A DNA stretch of 64,000 nt from contig NZ_FTMQ01000001.1 in the NCBI RefSeq assembly GCF_900156055.1, forward strand, positions 868,001 through 932,000, given 5' to 3'. Under the pieces are notes generated by a model. The model was not told the DNA's origin. It saw nothing but the letters and a program-made list of their open reading frames with translations, and searched no databases. The position numbers were made by a program, and so were the translations under genes. Positions 8,277-15,967 of this stretch are shown one piece after another (position 1 is the stretch's first letter; each line of letters begins with the position of its first letter). Source of the DNA: Rhizobium sp. RU33A (GTDB lineage Bacteria > Pseudomonadota > Alphaproteobacteria > Rhizobiales > Rhizobiaceae).

Positions 8277-8347
8277 GCATGATTGCGGGAAACAACGCTT
8301 TTATTTGTAGTCCTGATCCGGAAAAGTGGTGCGGAAAGCTGTTCCGG
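8267..8347 (+). repeat. RIME-like palindromic intergenic element
   Basis: The sequence resembles rhizobial intergenic mosaic elements: GAGCATGATTGCGGGAAACAAC near 8275, then TCCGGAAAAGTGG. A hairpin pairs CCGGAAAAG (8318-8326) with CTGTTCCGG (8339-8347), eight of nine bases. A perfect 14-bp direct repeat, TGCGGAAAGCTGTT, lies at 8261-8274 and 8330-8343; the first copy contains the last codons of the epimerase gene. Family assignment is from memory of such elements, not a search. Confidence 0.5.
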
Positions 8348-8400
8348 TTGTCTTTGGTGCCGGTCGACTAAGTGTCTGAAATATAAGAAAAAATAGAGAT

Positions 8401-8420
8401 TGGTTGGGGAGCCTGAATTC
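8401..8420 (+). other. Candidate relic attachment site (tRNA-Gln 3' end-like)
   Basis: Twenty bases match the 3' end of the tRNA-Gln gene as read on the plus strand (15894-15913) at 17 of 20 positions, without gaps and in the same orientation. Together they would bracket the tct module and the integrase relic. The three mismatches would mean an old or inexact site. It could also be a fragment of another tRNA. Confidence 0.4.
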
Positions 8421-8473
8421 CCGCCTAATTTCAAGGGCTTAACAGAGTAGCCTCTGATTTCCCTCTGTTTTTT

Positions 8474-8547
8474 GCCGCGTGCGACCGTGGATGTCATCGT
8501 TGTGCCCTGGCTTTGGGCCGACGTCAACATGGCGGGAGAGCGGCAAT
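8474..8547 (+). repeat. Diverged direct repeat, copy B
   Basis: Partner of copy A at 1242-1314: 63 of 74 aligned columns identical, same orientation, 7.2 kb apart. On the minus strand it reads AEIIAALPPC-stop-RRPKARAQR-stop, so this copy has an internal stop where copy A has serine. The surrounding 8277-8720 holds no convincing gene; the open minus-strand frame across it has no domain. It lies between the candidate attachment site and the PrpF-like gene. Confidence 0.6.
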
Positions 8548-8720
8548 GATTTCCGCTTACCGAGTAGGGCTCGCAAGAATGCAGTGTGCCTTGATCTTGC
8601 TTTTGCAGATCTGGTTCCTCTGACATCCGCAGCACTTATAGGGAGCCAGGACCTGTACCAACGACGGCCTGTTACGACGATGCCAGTTCTCAGGCACGAG
8701 AGCTCATTTTGCAGAAAAAC

Positions 8721-9794
8721 TCATTTTGGGACGAGCACCTCTCCCCTTGCCAGCAATCTTGCCGTTCTCAGGAGGCCTGCGGACTTCAGAACGAAGCCTT
8801 CTGAACTGTCCTCGTAGTCGACCGTCACGTCGATGGCGCCGCTCGGATGTTCAATTTTTACCAGAGCAGGAATGCCGTCAGGAAGTGTGGCAAGTCCTTT
8901 GGCCACTGTGCCGGGTGTGAGAACGCAGGACGCGAGGCACTGCGCGCCCGTGACCGCCATGGTTGGATGGCAGTTGAGGGGCATGAAGTAGCGCGCGGTA
9001 ATCGTTCCGCCGTCTCGCGGGGGAGATAGCAACGCGAACTTCGGAACGACGGAGCTTGAGACGTCACCCATGCCCATCAGTTGCCCCGCCTCGCGGCGGA
9101 TCGGTTCCATCCGCTCATAGAATGCGCGATTTGCGTCCAACTCTTCCACCGTCTCGTAGCCTGAAAGTCCGAAGGCATCAGCGCGCGCGATGACGATGGG
9201 CATGGCCACGTCCATGCAGGTCACGGTTATGCCGTCGATCTCGTCGACCAGATTGCCAGTTGGCAGCAAGGCGCCTGTCGATGACCCGACCACGTCCATG
9301 AAGTTGAGATAGATCGGAGCGGCTGTTCCGGGCACACCATCAATGGCGGCATCCCCTTCATAGCTGACGATGCCGCCTGGGGTCTGCACGATGGCTTCCA
9401 CCTTCGCGCCCGTATTGACCGAATGAATGCGCACGCGCGTCGCGTTGCCTGTTGCAGGCATGATGCCGAGTTCGATGGCTGCCGGGCCGACGCCCGAAAG
9501 GATGTTGCCGCAAGTTGGCCTGAAGTCGACCTTCCTGTCGGCGACGCTCACCTGAGCGAAGAAATAGTCCACATCACAACCCGGTTCTTCCGAGCGTGAA
9601 AGCATGGCCACCTTGGTCGTTACGGCCGTGCCGCCTCCGATGCCGTCGATGTTAAGCGGGTGGCCGGAGCCCAGCGCCGCCACAAGGACCTGCTCAAGGT
9701 CCTTGAGGTTGCTCGGCAAATCTTCACGGCGAAAATAGGGACCGCGCGACGTGCCGCCACGCATAAACAAGAAGGGAATGGCCGTCTGCGCCAT
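8721..9794 (-). CDS. PrpF/GalD family isomerase (4-oxalomesaconate tautomerase-like)
   Basis: A 357-residue protein of the PrpF family (diaminopimelate-epimerase fold), which includes 2-methylaconitate cis-trans isomerase and 4-oxalomesaconate tautomerase. Family features are the N-terminal IPFLFMRGGTSRGPYFRRED, the GIGGGTAVTTKVAML segment, DFRPTCGNILSGVGPAAIE with its conserved cysteine, and the later MALxxHPT-like LNCHPTMAVTGAQCL. The short GGTSRG opening and length favour the GalD-like branch. The start at 9794 has GGAGA upstream. The gene follows the TctAB fusion on the same strand, so the transporter probably imports the tricarboxylate this enzyme isomerises. Exact substrate unknown. Confidence 0.8.
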   Translation of the reverse strand: MAQTAIPFLFMRGGTSRGPYFRREDLPSNLKDLEQVLVAALGSGHPLNIDGIGGGTAVTTKVAMLSRSEEPGCDVDYFFAQVSVADRKVDFRPTCGNILSGVGPAAIELGIMPATGNATRVRIHSVNTGAKVEAIVQTPGGIVSYEGDAAIDGVPGTAAPIYLNFMDVVGSSTGALLPTGNLVDEIDGITVTCMDVAMPIVIARADAFGLSGYETVEELDANRAFYERMEPIRREAGQLMGMGDVSSSVVPKFALLSPPRDGGTITARYFMPLNCHPTMAVTGAQCLASCVLTPGTVAKGLATLPDGIPALVKIEHPSGAIDVTVDYEDSSEGFVLKSAGLLRTARLLARGEVLVPK

Positions 9795-9870
9795 GCTGGT
9801 CTCCAACGATAGAATGAAAATCTGGAAAGACAGGCCGGCTCGGGCGTGCCCGAGCCGGCTGGCGGTCGCG

Positions 9871-11865
9871 TCACCGGAGCGGCCAGGGGAGGTCTGCGAA
9901 GTCCTGGAGCACACCGCTGGGGAAGTTGAGAGAAAGCGCCCAGGCAGCGAGAATGCAGCCGCCCACGGCCCAGGCCGTCAGGTGCAGGCTCCTGGCCCAT
10001 GTCGCGCCAACCCGCATGCGCATGAAGGCAAGGAAGAAGATCACGACGCCGAGAACGAAGCCCACCAGCGCCACCAGTCCGACGAGTGCCGCGATCCAGG
10101 CCAAGCCGGCCCACACCCCATGCACCGCACTCCTGCTGCCATGGTCACCTGTGAGTTCGGCGTCGAAATGCGAGTGGTGCCCGGTCTCGCCAAAAGCGAG
10201 CTGCCAGATCAGTATTCCAAGCATCAGCAGGCCGATGATGGAAACGGAAAGCGGAAACACCTGGCCGAGGAAGTCTCGTTGCAGGGAGTCCGTCATCGCC
10301 ATGCCCATGACGCCGAGGATCAACACGGCAAAGGCAATCTGCGGAAGATGGGCGCGAAACTGCGGTACGTCTGCAACCGTCTCTGACGGGTCGATGATCT
10401 CACCATGCTCGTCAACGCGATTGCGAAGCCCGAAGTAGATGGATGCAAGCGTGAGAATGCCGATGATGATCACACCCGGCCGCGCCAGAAACGACCAGCC
10501 GTTGAACTGCAGGGTCTGGTAGAAGAAGGTTTCGGCCTGCGGTGCGAGAACGAAGCCGATCAGGAGTGCGGGACGCGACCAGCCGAAGCGCTTCATCAGG
10601 ACGCCGACGACGCCCAATGCCAGCAGGGCCACGAGATCTTGTACCGACCGGGTGGACTGGAACGCCGCAAAGCTGATCATGACCATCATGAAGGGGGCCA
10701 TGTACTGGAAGGGCACCTTGGTGAGGCCGGCGATCGGTTTAGCCAGCATCACGCAGGCCCCGGCACCGATGATGTTGGCGAGCGCCAGCGACCAGATCAT
10801 CGTATAGGTCAGGTGGAGATCGGTGGTGACCATGGATGGCCCGGGCTCGATGCCGATCAGCACCATGCAGCCGAGGAAGACGGCCATGGCTCCGGACCCG
10901 GGAATGCCGAACAGGACGGTCGGCAGCATGGCCCCGCCGGTCATCGCATTGTTTGCGCTTTCGGGTGCAATCACGCCGCGGATGTCGCCCTTGCCGAAGT
11001 TGGAACTGTCCTTCGTCGTCTGCACGGCGTGGCCGTATGCGATCCAATCGACGACGGAGCCGCCAAGGCCGGGAATGACGCCGACGATGCAGCCGACCGC
11101 AGCACAACGCAGCGACAGAAACCAGTTTGCCGCCCAGTCGCGGATGCCTTGCGTCCATCCCTTGCCGAGCGGCATATTGCCGGCAATGGCCGAATTGGCG
11201 CGCATCAAGTCGATGATCTCAGGAATGGCAAAAATGCCCATCCCGACCACGACCAGGGGGAGCCCGTCGTAAAGATAGGTTACGTCGAAGACCAGACGGA
11301 ATTCACCGGTCGCCGGAGCAGCACCTATGGTGCCGATGACCAGTCCGAGCGTGCAGGATGCCAAGCCCTTGACGAGACTGCGGCCGGAGAGCACGGCGAC
11401 CATCGACAGTCCGAGAACCGCCAGCATGAAGAGTTCGGCCGAGCCGAATGCAAGAATGACCGGGCGGGCAACAAAGACAAAACCTGTCAGGATGACCGCG
11501 CCGAACACGCCGCCGAACATTGATGAGAAGAAGGCTGCCGAGAGGGCTCTGGCAGCCTCTCCCTTCTTCGCGAGCGGAAAGCCGTCAAGCACCGTCGCCT
11601 GGCTGGATGAGCCGCCGGGGATGCCCAACAAGATGGACGAGAACGTGTCTCCGGTCGGCATGATCGCGACGAGGCCGATGAGCATTGCGAGTGCTGAAAC
11701 CTGATCCATGCCGTAGATGAAAGGGATCAGAAGTGACAGGCCCGCGATGCCACCCAGTGCCGGAAGCACGCCAATGATGAGGCCGACGAATATGCCCAGG
11801 AACATGTAAGCAAGGTGCTGAAAACTCAGCAATTCGACGAGCGCAGTGAATAGGGTATCGATCAC
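9871..11865 (-). CDS. TctA-TctB fusion, tripartite tricarboxylate transporter membrane protein
   Basis: A 664-residue inner-membrane protein. Residues about 1-500 are TctA: FVGLIIGVLPALGGIAGLSL, the PTGDTFSSILLGIPGGSSSQATVLDG-type signature and a second GVIPGLGGSVVDWIAYGHA motif followed by FGIPGSGAMAVFLG. From about residue 515 onward a second, shorter hydrophobic unit (AHLPQIAFAVLILGVMG, then three more membrane segments) corresponds to the small TctB subunit, normally a separate protein. It starts with GTG at 11863-11865 and GGAG upstream. With TctC it forms a secondary transporter for a tricarboxylate or similar carboxylic acid. The fused arrangement means no separate tctB is needed, and none is seen. 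Confidence 0.85.
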   Translation of the reverse strand: MIDTLFTALVELLSFQHLAYMFLGIFVGLIIGVLPALGGIAGLSLLIPFIYGMDQVSALAMLIGLVAIMPTGDTFSSILLGIPGGSSSQATVLDGFPLAKKGEAARALSAAFFSSMFGGVFGAVILTGFVFVARPVILAFGSAELFMLAVLGLSMVAVLSGRSLVKGLASCTLGLVIGTIGAAPATGEFRLVFDVTYLYDGLPLVVVGMGIFAIPEIIDLMRANSAIAGNMPLGKGWTQGIRDWAANWFLSLRCAAVGCIVGVIPGLGGSVVDWIAYGHAVQTTKDSSNFGKGDIRGVIAPESANNAMTGGAMLPTVLFGIPGSGAMAVFLGCMVLIGIEPGPSMVTTDLHLTYTMIWSLALANIIGAGACVMLAKPIAGLTKVPFQYMAPFMMVMISFAAFQSTRSVQDLVALLALGVVGVLMKRFGWSRPALLIGFVLAPQAETFFYQTLQFNGWSFLARPGVIIIGILTLASIYFGLRNRVDEHGEIIDPSETVADVPQFRAHLPQIAFAVLILGVMGMAMTDSLQRDFLGQVFPLSVSIIGLLMLGILIWQLAFGETGHHSHFDAELTGDHGSRSAVHGVWAGLAWIAALVGLVALVGFVLGVVIFFLAFMRMRVGATWARSLHLTAWAVGGCILAAWALSLNFPSGVLQDFADLPWPLR

Positions 11866-11929
11866 GGCCGTGGCTCCGCGTTTGCCACCGGAAAGGCGGC
11901 ATTAAAAAGACTTGTGATGGGGAAGGGGG

Positions 11930-11954
11930 GGCGGGTTTTGCTAGAAAACCCGCC
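11930..11954. terminator. Perfect hairpin between tctC and the tctA-B fusion
   Basis: GGCGGGTTTT (11930-11939) pairs perfectly with AAAACCCGCC (11945-11954) around a five-base loop. It lies 10 bases beyond the tctC stop. It lacks a strong T-tract, so it may act as a partial terminator or mRNA stabiliser giving more binding protein than membrane protein. Confidence 0.6.
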
Positions 11955-11963
11955 GGGTCGGGG

Positions 11964-13067
11964 TCATTCCTGACCGAGCTTTACGCCGTAGTCATCGGCA
12001 AGCATGGTCGCGACCTGCTTGCGCAGCTCCGGCGACAGTGCGGTTGCCTTCTCGAAGAGGGCCTGAGCAAGGTTACCTGTGACCTGTTCATAGGTGCCGA
12101 GAACTGCGTCGGCACTTTCCTTGTAGGCAGGGTCCGCCTTCATGTCTTCGAAGGCCTTCTGATAGGCAGCGACGATATCGTCAGGCGTGTCCTTTGGCAG
12201 GAACACCATCTTCTGCGCCGGGAAACCGGCGACATAAAAGGCCATGTAGGCATCGTAAGCCGGGCCGCTGGGCTTCTGGCCCGTCAGCTTTTCATAGGCT
12301 TCCGGATAGGTCGGCAGGTCGGGGAACGTCGGATCCCGCACGACATTGCCGGCTTCATCGAGAACGCCGAGGCTGAAGAGGGGAACCGCCTGCCCGGCCT
12401 CGACCAAAGGCTGAACATTCTTGATATAGGCAGACGAGGTCTGGAAATCGATGTTGACTTCTCCGCGCTCGAAAGAGAGGCGGCCATCGCCGCGACCCTT
12501 GAAGCCGAAGACGTGTTGCACGTTCAGATCCATCGCCTTGAAGCCCAGAAGCGGAACCAGATCGAGCGAGGTTGCGCCTTGGCTTGCATATACGAGATCC
12601 TTGCCCTTGAGCATGGCAATGTCGTCGACGCTTTTCAGACCGAGTGTCGGCGTGGTGTAGACCACCCCGCCTGTCGGGCCTGCCATCGCGATCTTCCAGT
12701 CCTTGTAATCGTAGCGGACGCGCGGATCCCCGAGTAGATAGGGGAACTGGGTCGAGGCCGATGTTCCCAGGATCATTTCGCCATCCGGCTTGGCGCGAGC
12801 GGCAAAAAGGTTGCTTCCCTTGGTCGAACCGCCACCCGGCTCATTGACGACCACCACAACTGGGTTGCCAGGCAGGTACTTGCCGAGCAGTTGCGCATTG
12901 AAGCGGCCCCAGGTGTCGGATCCGCCGCCGGCCGAGAATGGAATGATAAACTCGATCGTCTTGCCTGCGAAATTGACCTCCGCAGCAGCCGGTCCCGTGA
13001 AACAGGCGGCCATAAGTCCTGCCATCAGACCCAACGTCGTTCGGCGGCGCAAAGTGTTGTTTAGCAT
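11964..13067 (-). CDS. TctC-type periplasmic solute-binding protein
   Basis: A 367-residue Bug/TctC-family substrate-binding protein. A signal peptide is clear: RRRTTLGLMAGLMAACFTG then PAAAE with an AxA cleavage site near residue 29. Mature features are FIIPFSAGGGSDTWGRF near the start and VVNEPGGGSTKGSNLF, typical of the family, with a C-terminal helix-rich region ending DDYGVKLGQE. It captures a carboxylate in the periplasm for the TctA-B fusion. A GGAGG site precedes the ATG. It is the first gene of the minus-strand operon and is divergent from the tctD-tctE two-component genes, 143 bases apart, where the shared control region must lie. Confidence 0.85.
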   Translation of the reverse strand: MLNNTLRRRTTLGLMAGLMAACFTGPAAAEVNFAGKTIEFIIPFSAGGGSDTWGRFNAQLLGKYLPGNPVVVVVNEPGGGSTKGSNLFAARAKPDGEMILGTSASTQFPYLLGDPRVRYDYKDWKIAMAGPTGGVVYTTPTLGLKSVDDIAMLKGKDLVYASQGATSLDLVPLLGFKAMDLNVQHVFGFKGRGDGRLSFERGEVNIDFQTSSAYIKNVQPLVEAGQAVPLFSLGVLDEAGNVVRDPTFPDLPTYPEAYEKLTGQKPSGPAYDAYMAFYVAGFPAQKMVFLPKDTPDDIVAAYQKAFEDMKADPAYKESADAVLGTYEQVTGNLAQALFEKATALSPELRKQVATMLADDYGVKLGQE

Positions 13068-13210
13068 GGTGTTATCCTCCCAATCCAGCGATCTGATCTG
13101 CCGGTTTCCTCAAAGCGTGCGCAGACTTGATTTCTCCTCGCCAAATCTGCTTCTAGCTCTCATAGTGAGTTTTGCTGTCGATAAGCTGTCCGTAAAGGAA
13201 TTCTACTGCG

Positions 13211-13882
13211 GTGCGGATCATTCTGGTCGAGGACAACAGGAGCCTGGCAAAAGGCATCGAGGACGCCTTGCGGGATCAAGGTCATGGGGTGGATCATCTC
13301 GATGACGGTCTTGCTGCTGACACTTTCCTACGAGCCGAGACGGCCGATGTCGCCATCATCGACATCAATCTTCCTGGTATGACGGGGATCGAAGTCACCA
13401 GACGCATGCGCAGCCGTGGTGACACCACGCCGGTTCTGATGCTCACCGCCATGGGCAAGACTTCCGATCGGGTTGTTGGCCTCGATGCCGGTGCGGATGA
13501 TTATCTTGTGAAGCCGTTCGAGATGGCCGAACTGATGGCGCGCCTGAGGGCACTCACGCGTCGAAGGCCGCAGCTTATGCCGGAACAGGAATTGATCGGC
13601 GACCTCGTTTACGATCGTCAACAGCGCGTCATCATGCACAAGGACAAAAGGATCGATCTGCCCCGGCGCGAGCTCGCACTTTTCGAGCTGCTGCTTGACC
13701 ACAAGGGCAAGCTCATGGATCGAGAGAGGATTTTCTCGTCGCTCTATGGCGCGGGAGCTGAAGTGGAAGCCAACGCGATCGAGCTCCTGGTCTCGAGGCT
13801 TCGACGGAAACTCGATGGGACGCAAGTGGAAATCAAGACGGCGCGCGGCCTCGGTTACATGCTGAATGCAGGGGCGGCATGA
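13211..13882 (+). CDS. tctD: TctD-like OmpR family response regulator
   Basis: A 223-residue response regulator. The receiver domain (1-115) shows the acidic pair in ILVEDN, the phosphoacceptor aspartate in VAIIDINLPGMTG and the lysine in YLVKPFE. The OmpR-type winged helix (about 125-223) shows LPRRELALFELLLDH and the closing ARGLGYMLNA. It starts with GTG at 13211. The kinase start ATG overlaps its stop (ATGA). By position and family it should activate the divergent tctC-tctAB-prpF operon when the cognate carboxylate is sensed, as in the classical tct systems; that control is inferred. Confidence 0.85.
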   Translation: MRIILVEDNRSLAKGIEDALRDQGHGVDHLDDGLAADTFLRAETADVAIIDINLPGMTGIEVTRRMRSRGDTTPVLMLTAMGKTSDRVVGLDAGADDYLVKPFEMAELMARLRALTRRRPQLMPEQELIGDLVYDRQQRVIMHKDKRIDLPRRELALFELLLDHKGKLMDRERIFSSLYGAGAEVEANAIELLVSRLRRKLDGTQVEIKTARGLGYMLNAGAA

Positions 13883-15252
13883 GGCGCCTTTCGCTTCGCT
13901 CCAGACTGTTCCTGCTTCTCATTCTGCCTCTGATCGTCATCGCGGGCATCGCTTCCTATGCGCGCTTCGAAGAGGCCGAACGGCTCTCCCAGACGCTCTA
14001 CGACAACACGCTTCTGGCCGTCGCCTTGACGATCTCGCGCGATGTCGCGATCTCCGAGGGTGACATTCTGACGGAACAGTTGCTGGAAGAATTGACCACC
14101 GCTCTGGGCGATCCGGTTTACTATAGGATCACGGGGCCGGGTGGTGGCTTCGTCACCGGCTATTCCGATCCGCCAGATGTGCCGGATGATCCCGATATCC
14201 AGAGCGGCAAGCCTTTCTTCTTCGACAGCACCTATCTGGGACAAGAAGTGCGATCCGTCGTTTTGCGGGAGTTCCTCAACCAGCCGAGATTGCAGGGATG
14301 GATGACCGTCGAGGTCTGGCAAACTGTGTCCCAGCGCGCCGCCCTGAGCCGTGATCTGTTGTTTCAGAGTATAGCGCTGTTGACGACCATCATTTTGTCT
14401 GCCGCCGTGATCCTCTGGTTCGGCATCAAGTTGGGCTTAAAGCCTCTGCTCGATCTCCAAAATGCGATCAGCCTCAGAACCCCTGATGATCTCAGGCCGA
14501 TCCGTCGATGGATCCCGATCGAGCTCCGCCCTCTTGTCCAGACAACCAACTCATTGTTCGAGCGACTGGCGAAAGCGTTTGAGATCAGGTCAGCGTTCAT
14601 TTCCGATGCGGCTCATCAGCTTCGCAATCCGATTGCGTCAATCGTGACACAGGCGGAAGCTGCCGTATCGTCGCCGGACGAGGAAACACTTCGCAACCGC
14701 GTTGAATCCATCGCGCAGTCAGCCCGTGCGACGGGGCGGCTCACCAATCAATTGCTTTCCTTGGAGCGCGTGCGCGGGCGAAGTTTGCGCTCTCTGTTCG
14801 AACACGTCGATATCGTCGCACTCATCTCAGCCAGGATCCGCTCCTTTGCTGAGGTCCAGCTTCTAAACGACATCGCCGTTGGCTTTGCAGTTGAGGGAGT
14901 GCCGAAGCCTCTCTTATGCGATCCTGTCATGATCGAAGAGATGATGGCCAATCTGTTGGACAACGCTTTGCGATACGGTTTGCGCGAAGGCGGCGAGCTG
15001 GATGTCATGCTGTGCTTCTCCGACGACGAGGTTGCCATCGTCGTGGAGGATGACGGTCCCGGGATCGATGATGTGCTTCGCGAGAGGGTGTTTGACCGCT
15101 TCTTTCGAGCCGATCTCGACTTTGGCGATGGCTGCGGCCTGGGGCTTGCCATCGTTGCCGATATCGCCGAAGCGCATGGAGGGAATTCCCGATGCGTCTC
15201 TTCCCAAAAGGGCGCACGTTTCGAGATCCGTTTGCCTTTAGATCAGCATTAG
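13879..15252 (+). CDS. tctE: TctE-like sensor histidine kinase
   Basis: A 457-residue membrane histidine kinase. One transmembrane helix near residues 8-27, a periplasmic sensor of about 135 residues (TctE N-terminal type), a second helix near 165-185, and a linker precede the H-box SDAAHQLRNPIASI. The N-box ANLLDNALRYG, the VVEDDGPGID box and the GCGLGLAIVADI box complete the ATPase domain. It overlaps tctD by four bases, so the two are co-translated. It should sense an external carboxylate and phosphorylate TctD. About 240 bases after its stop show no gene before the integrase relic. Confidence 0.85.
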   Translation: MRRLSLRSRLFLLLILPLIVIAGIASYARFEEAERLSQTLYDNTLLAVALTISRDVAISEGDILTEQLLEELTTALGDPVYYRITGPGGGFVTGYSDPPDVPDDPDIQSGKPFFFDSTYLGQEVRSVVLREFLNQPRLQGWMTVEVWQTVSQRAALSRDLLFQSIALLTTIILSAAVILWFGIKLGLKPLLDLQNAISLRTPDDLRPIRRWIPIELRPLVQTTNSLFERLAKAFEIRSAFISDAAHQLRNPIASIVTQAEAAVSSPDEETLRNRVESIAQSARATGRLTNQLLSLERVRGRSLRSLFEHVDIVALISARIRSFAEVQLLNDIAVGFAVEGVPKPLLCDPVMIEEMMANLLDNALRYGLREGGELDVMLCFSDDEVAIVVEDDGPGIDDVLRERVFDRFFRADLDFGDGCGLGLAIVADIAEAHGGNSRCVSSQKGARFEIRLPLDQH

Positions 15253-15491
15253 TCATTGCTCGCGCGTTCAATAGGCGCGGTCAGTTATGGCATCACCTTG
15301 TCAAACAGGAACCCTTCGTCGTCAAACAGGTCACCGGGATACGAGCCAGGTCGCCCGGTACAACTCCGGACAGGATGCGTGGCAAGCCGAGATCTTCCGG
15401 CCTGTTCGGGCAGATCCCAGAAGTCGAAGGTGCAGGAAGTTAGATGACTTGGCGGCTCGTACTGAAAAGCGAAGCAGAGATCGGGAAATTG

Positions 15492-15841
15492 CTACCGCCC
15501 AGATCGATCTGACGAAGGAAGCCGCCGCCGTGTTAGGCGGAAGCGGCAACTGCCGCCTCCTACGGTCGCAACCGTTGGATCCGGTTTCTGATTGATCGGG
15601 ACGACAAAGCGCCGTTCGGACTCTCGGTATAGCTGATCCGCTAGCAGCGCGCACTCTTTGCGTTGCTGCTTCCAAGACTGCGCACCAGTTCTCGCCGACC
15701 TATGCGTTCACGAAGCTCGGCTGGGACGGTTCGTCGAAAATGATAGATACCGCCTCGTAGGACCACATTCGATATGCCCAAGGTTCCCGCCAGCCAACAT
15801 AGGTGTTTTTGCAGCAGCGGTTTGCCGCAACTCGCTTCCAA
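15492..15841 (-). pseudogene. Decayed site-specific integrase (DUF6538-type N-terminus)
   Basis: The upstream frame (15641-15841) reads VVLRGGIYHFRRTVPAELRE then RIGRRELVRSLGSSNAKSA before a stop. This matches the DUF6538-type N-terminal segment found on tyrosine recombinases. After a one-base shift the next frame continues as LLADQLYRESERRFVV, the helix expected to follow, and stays open to 15492. The catalytic domain with the R-H-R-Y residues is absent, so this is a frameshifted and truncated relic. It lies immediately beside tRNA-Gln, the usual position for an island integrase. The initiation codon is uncertain (TTG at 15841 or an internal GTG). Confidence 0.7.
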
Positions 15842-15843
15842 CC

Positions 15844-15878
15844 GCTGACGTTAGCGTCAGCAATTGAACGAATTCAAT
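15844..15878. repeat. Two adjacent dyads between tRNA-Gln and the integrase relic
   Basis: GCTGACG-TTAG-CGTCAGC (15844-15861) and ATTGAA-CGAA-TTCAAT (15863-15878) are two perfect hairpins one base apart. They lie directly downstream of the tRNA 3' end. They may be tRNA processing or termination structures, or recombinase/excisionase binding sites. No T-tract follows on the tRNA strand. Confidence 0.45.
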
Positions 15879-15893
15879 GGTCTGAAAGATGGT

Positions 15894-15967
15894 TGGCTGG
15901 GGAACCTGGATTCGAACCAAGATTAACGGAGTCAGAGTCCGTCGTTCTACCGTTGAACTATTCCCCA
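15894..15967 (-). tRNA. tRNA-Gln (CTG)
   Basis: The reverse complement folds as a full cloverleaf. The acceptor stem is TGGGGAA/TTCCCCA with a G discriminator and encoded CCA; the D-arm contains AGTTCAACGGTAGAAC; the anticodon stem ACGGA/TCCGT encloses loop CTCTGAC with anticodon CTG; the T-arm contains GGTTCGAATCC. The total is 74 bases. Its 3' end faces the integrase relic, fitting use as an integration target. Confidence 0.95.

Noticed and set aside
8198..8635. Minus-strand frame of 145 codons after the epimerase gene
   Set aside because: It crosses the palindromic element, the att-like site and repeat copy B, so its openness is not evidence for a protein.
10405..11523. Plus-strand open frame of 372 codons opposite the TctA-B fusion
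   Set aside because: Rich in Asp, His and Gly with no membrane or domain pattern, as expected for the complement of a transporter gene.
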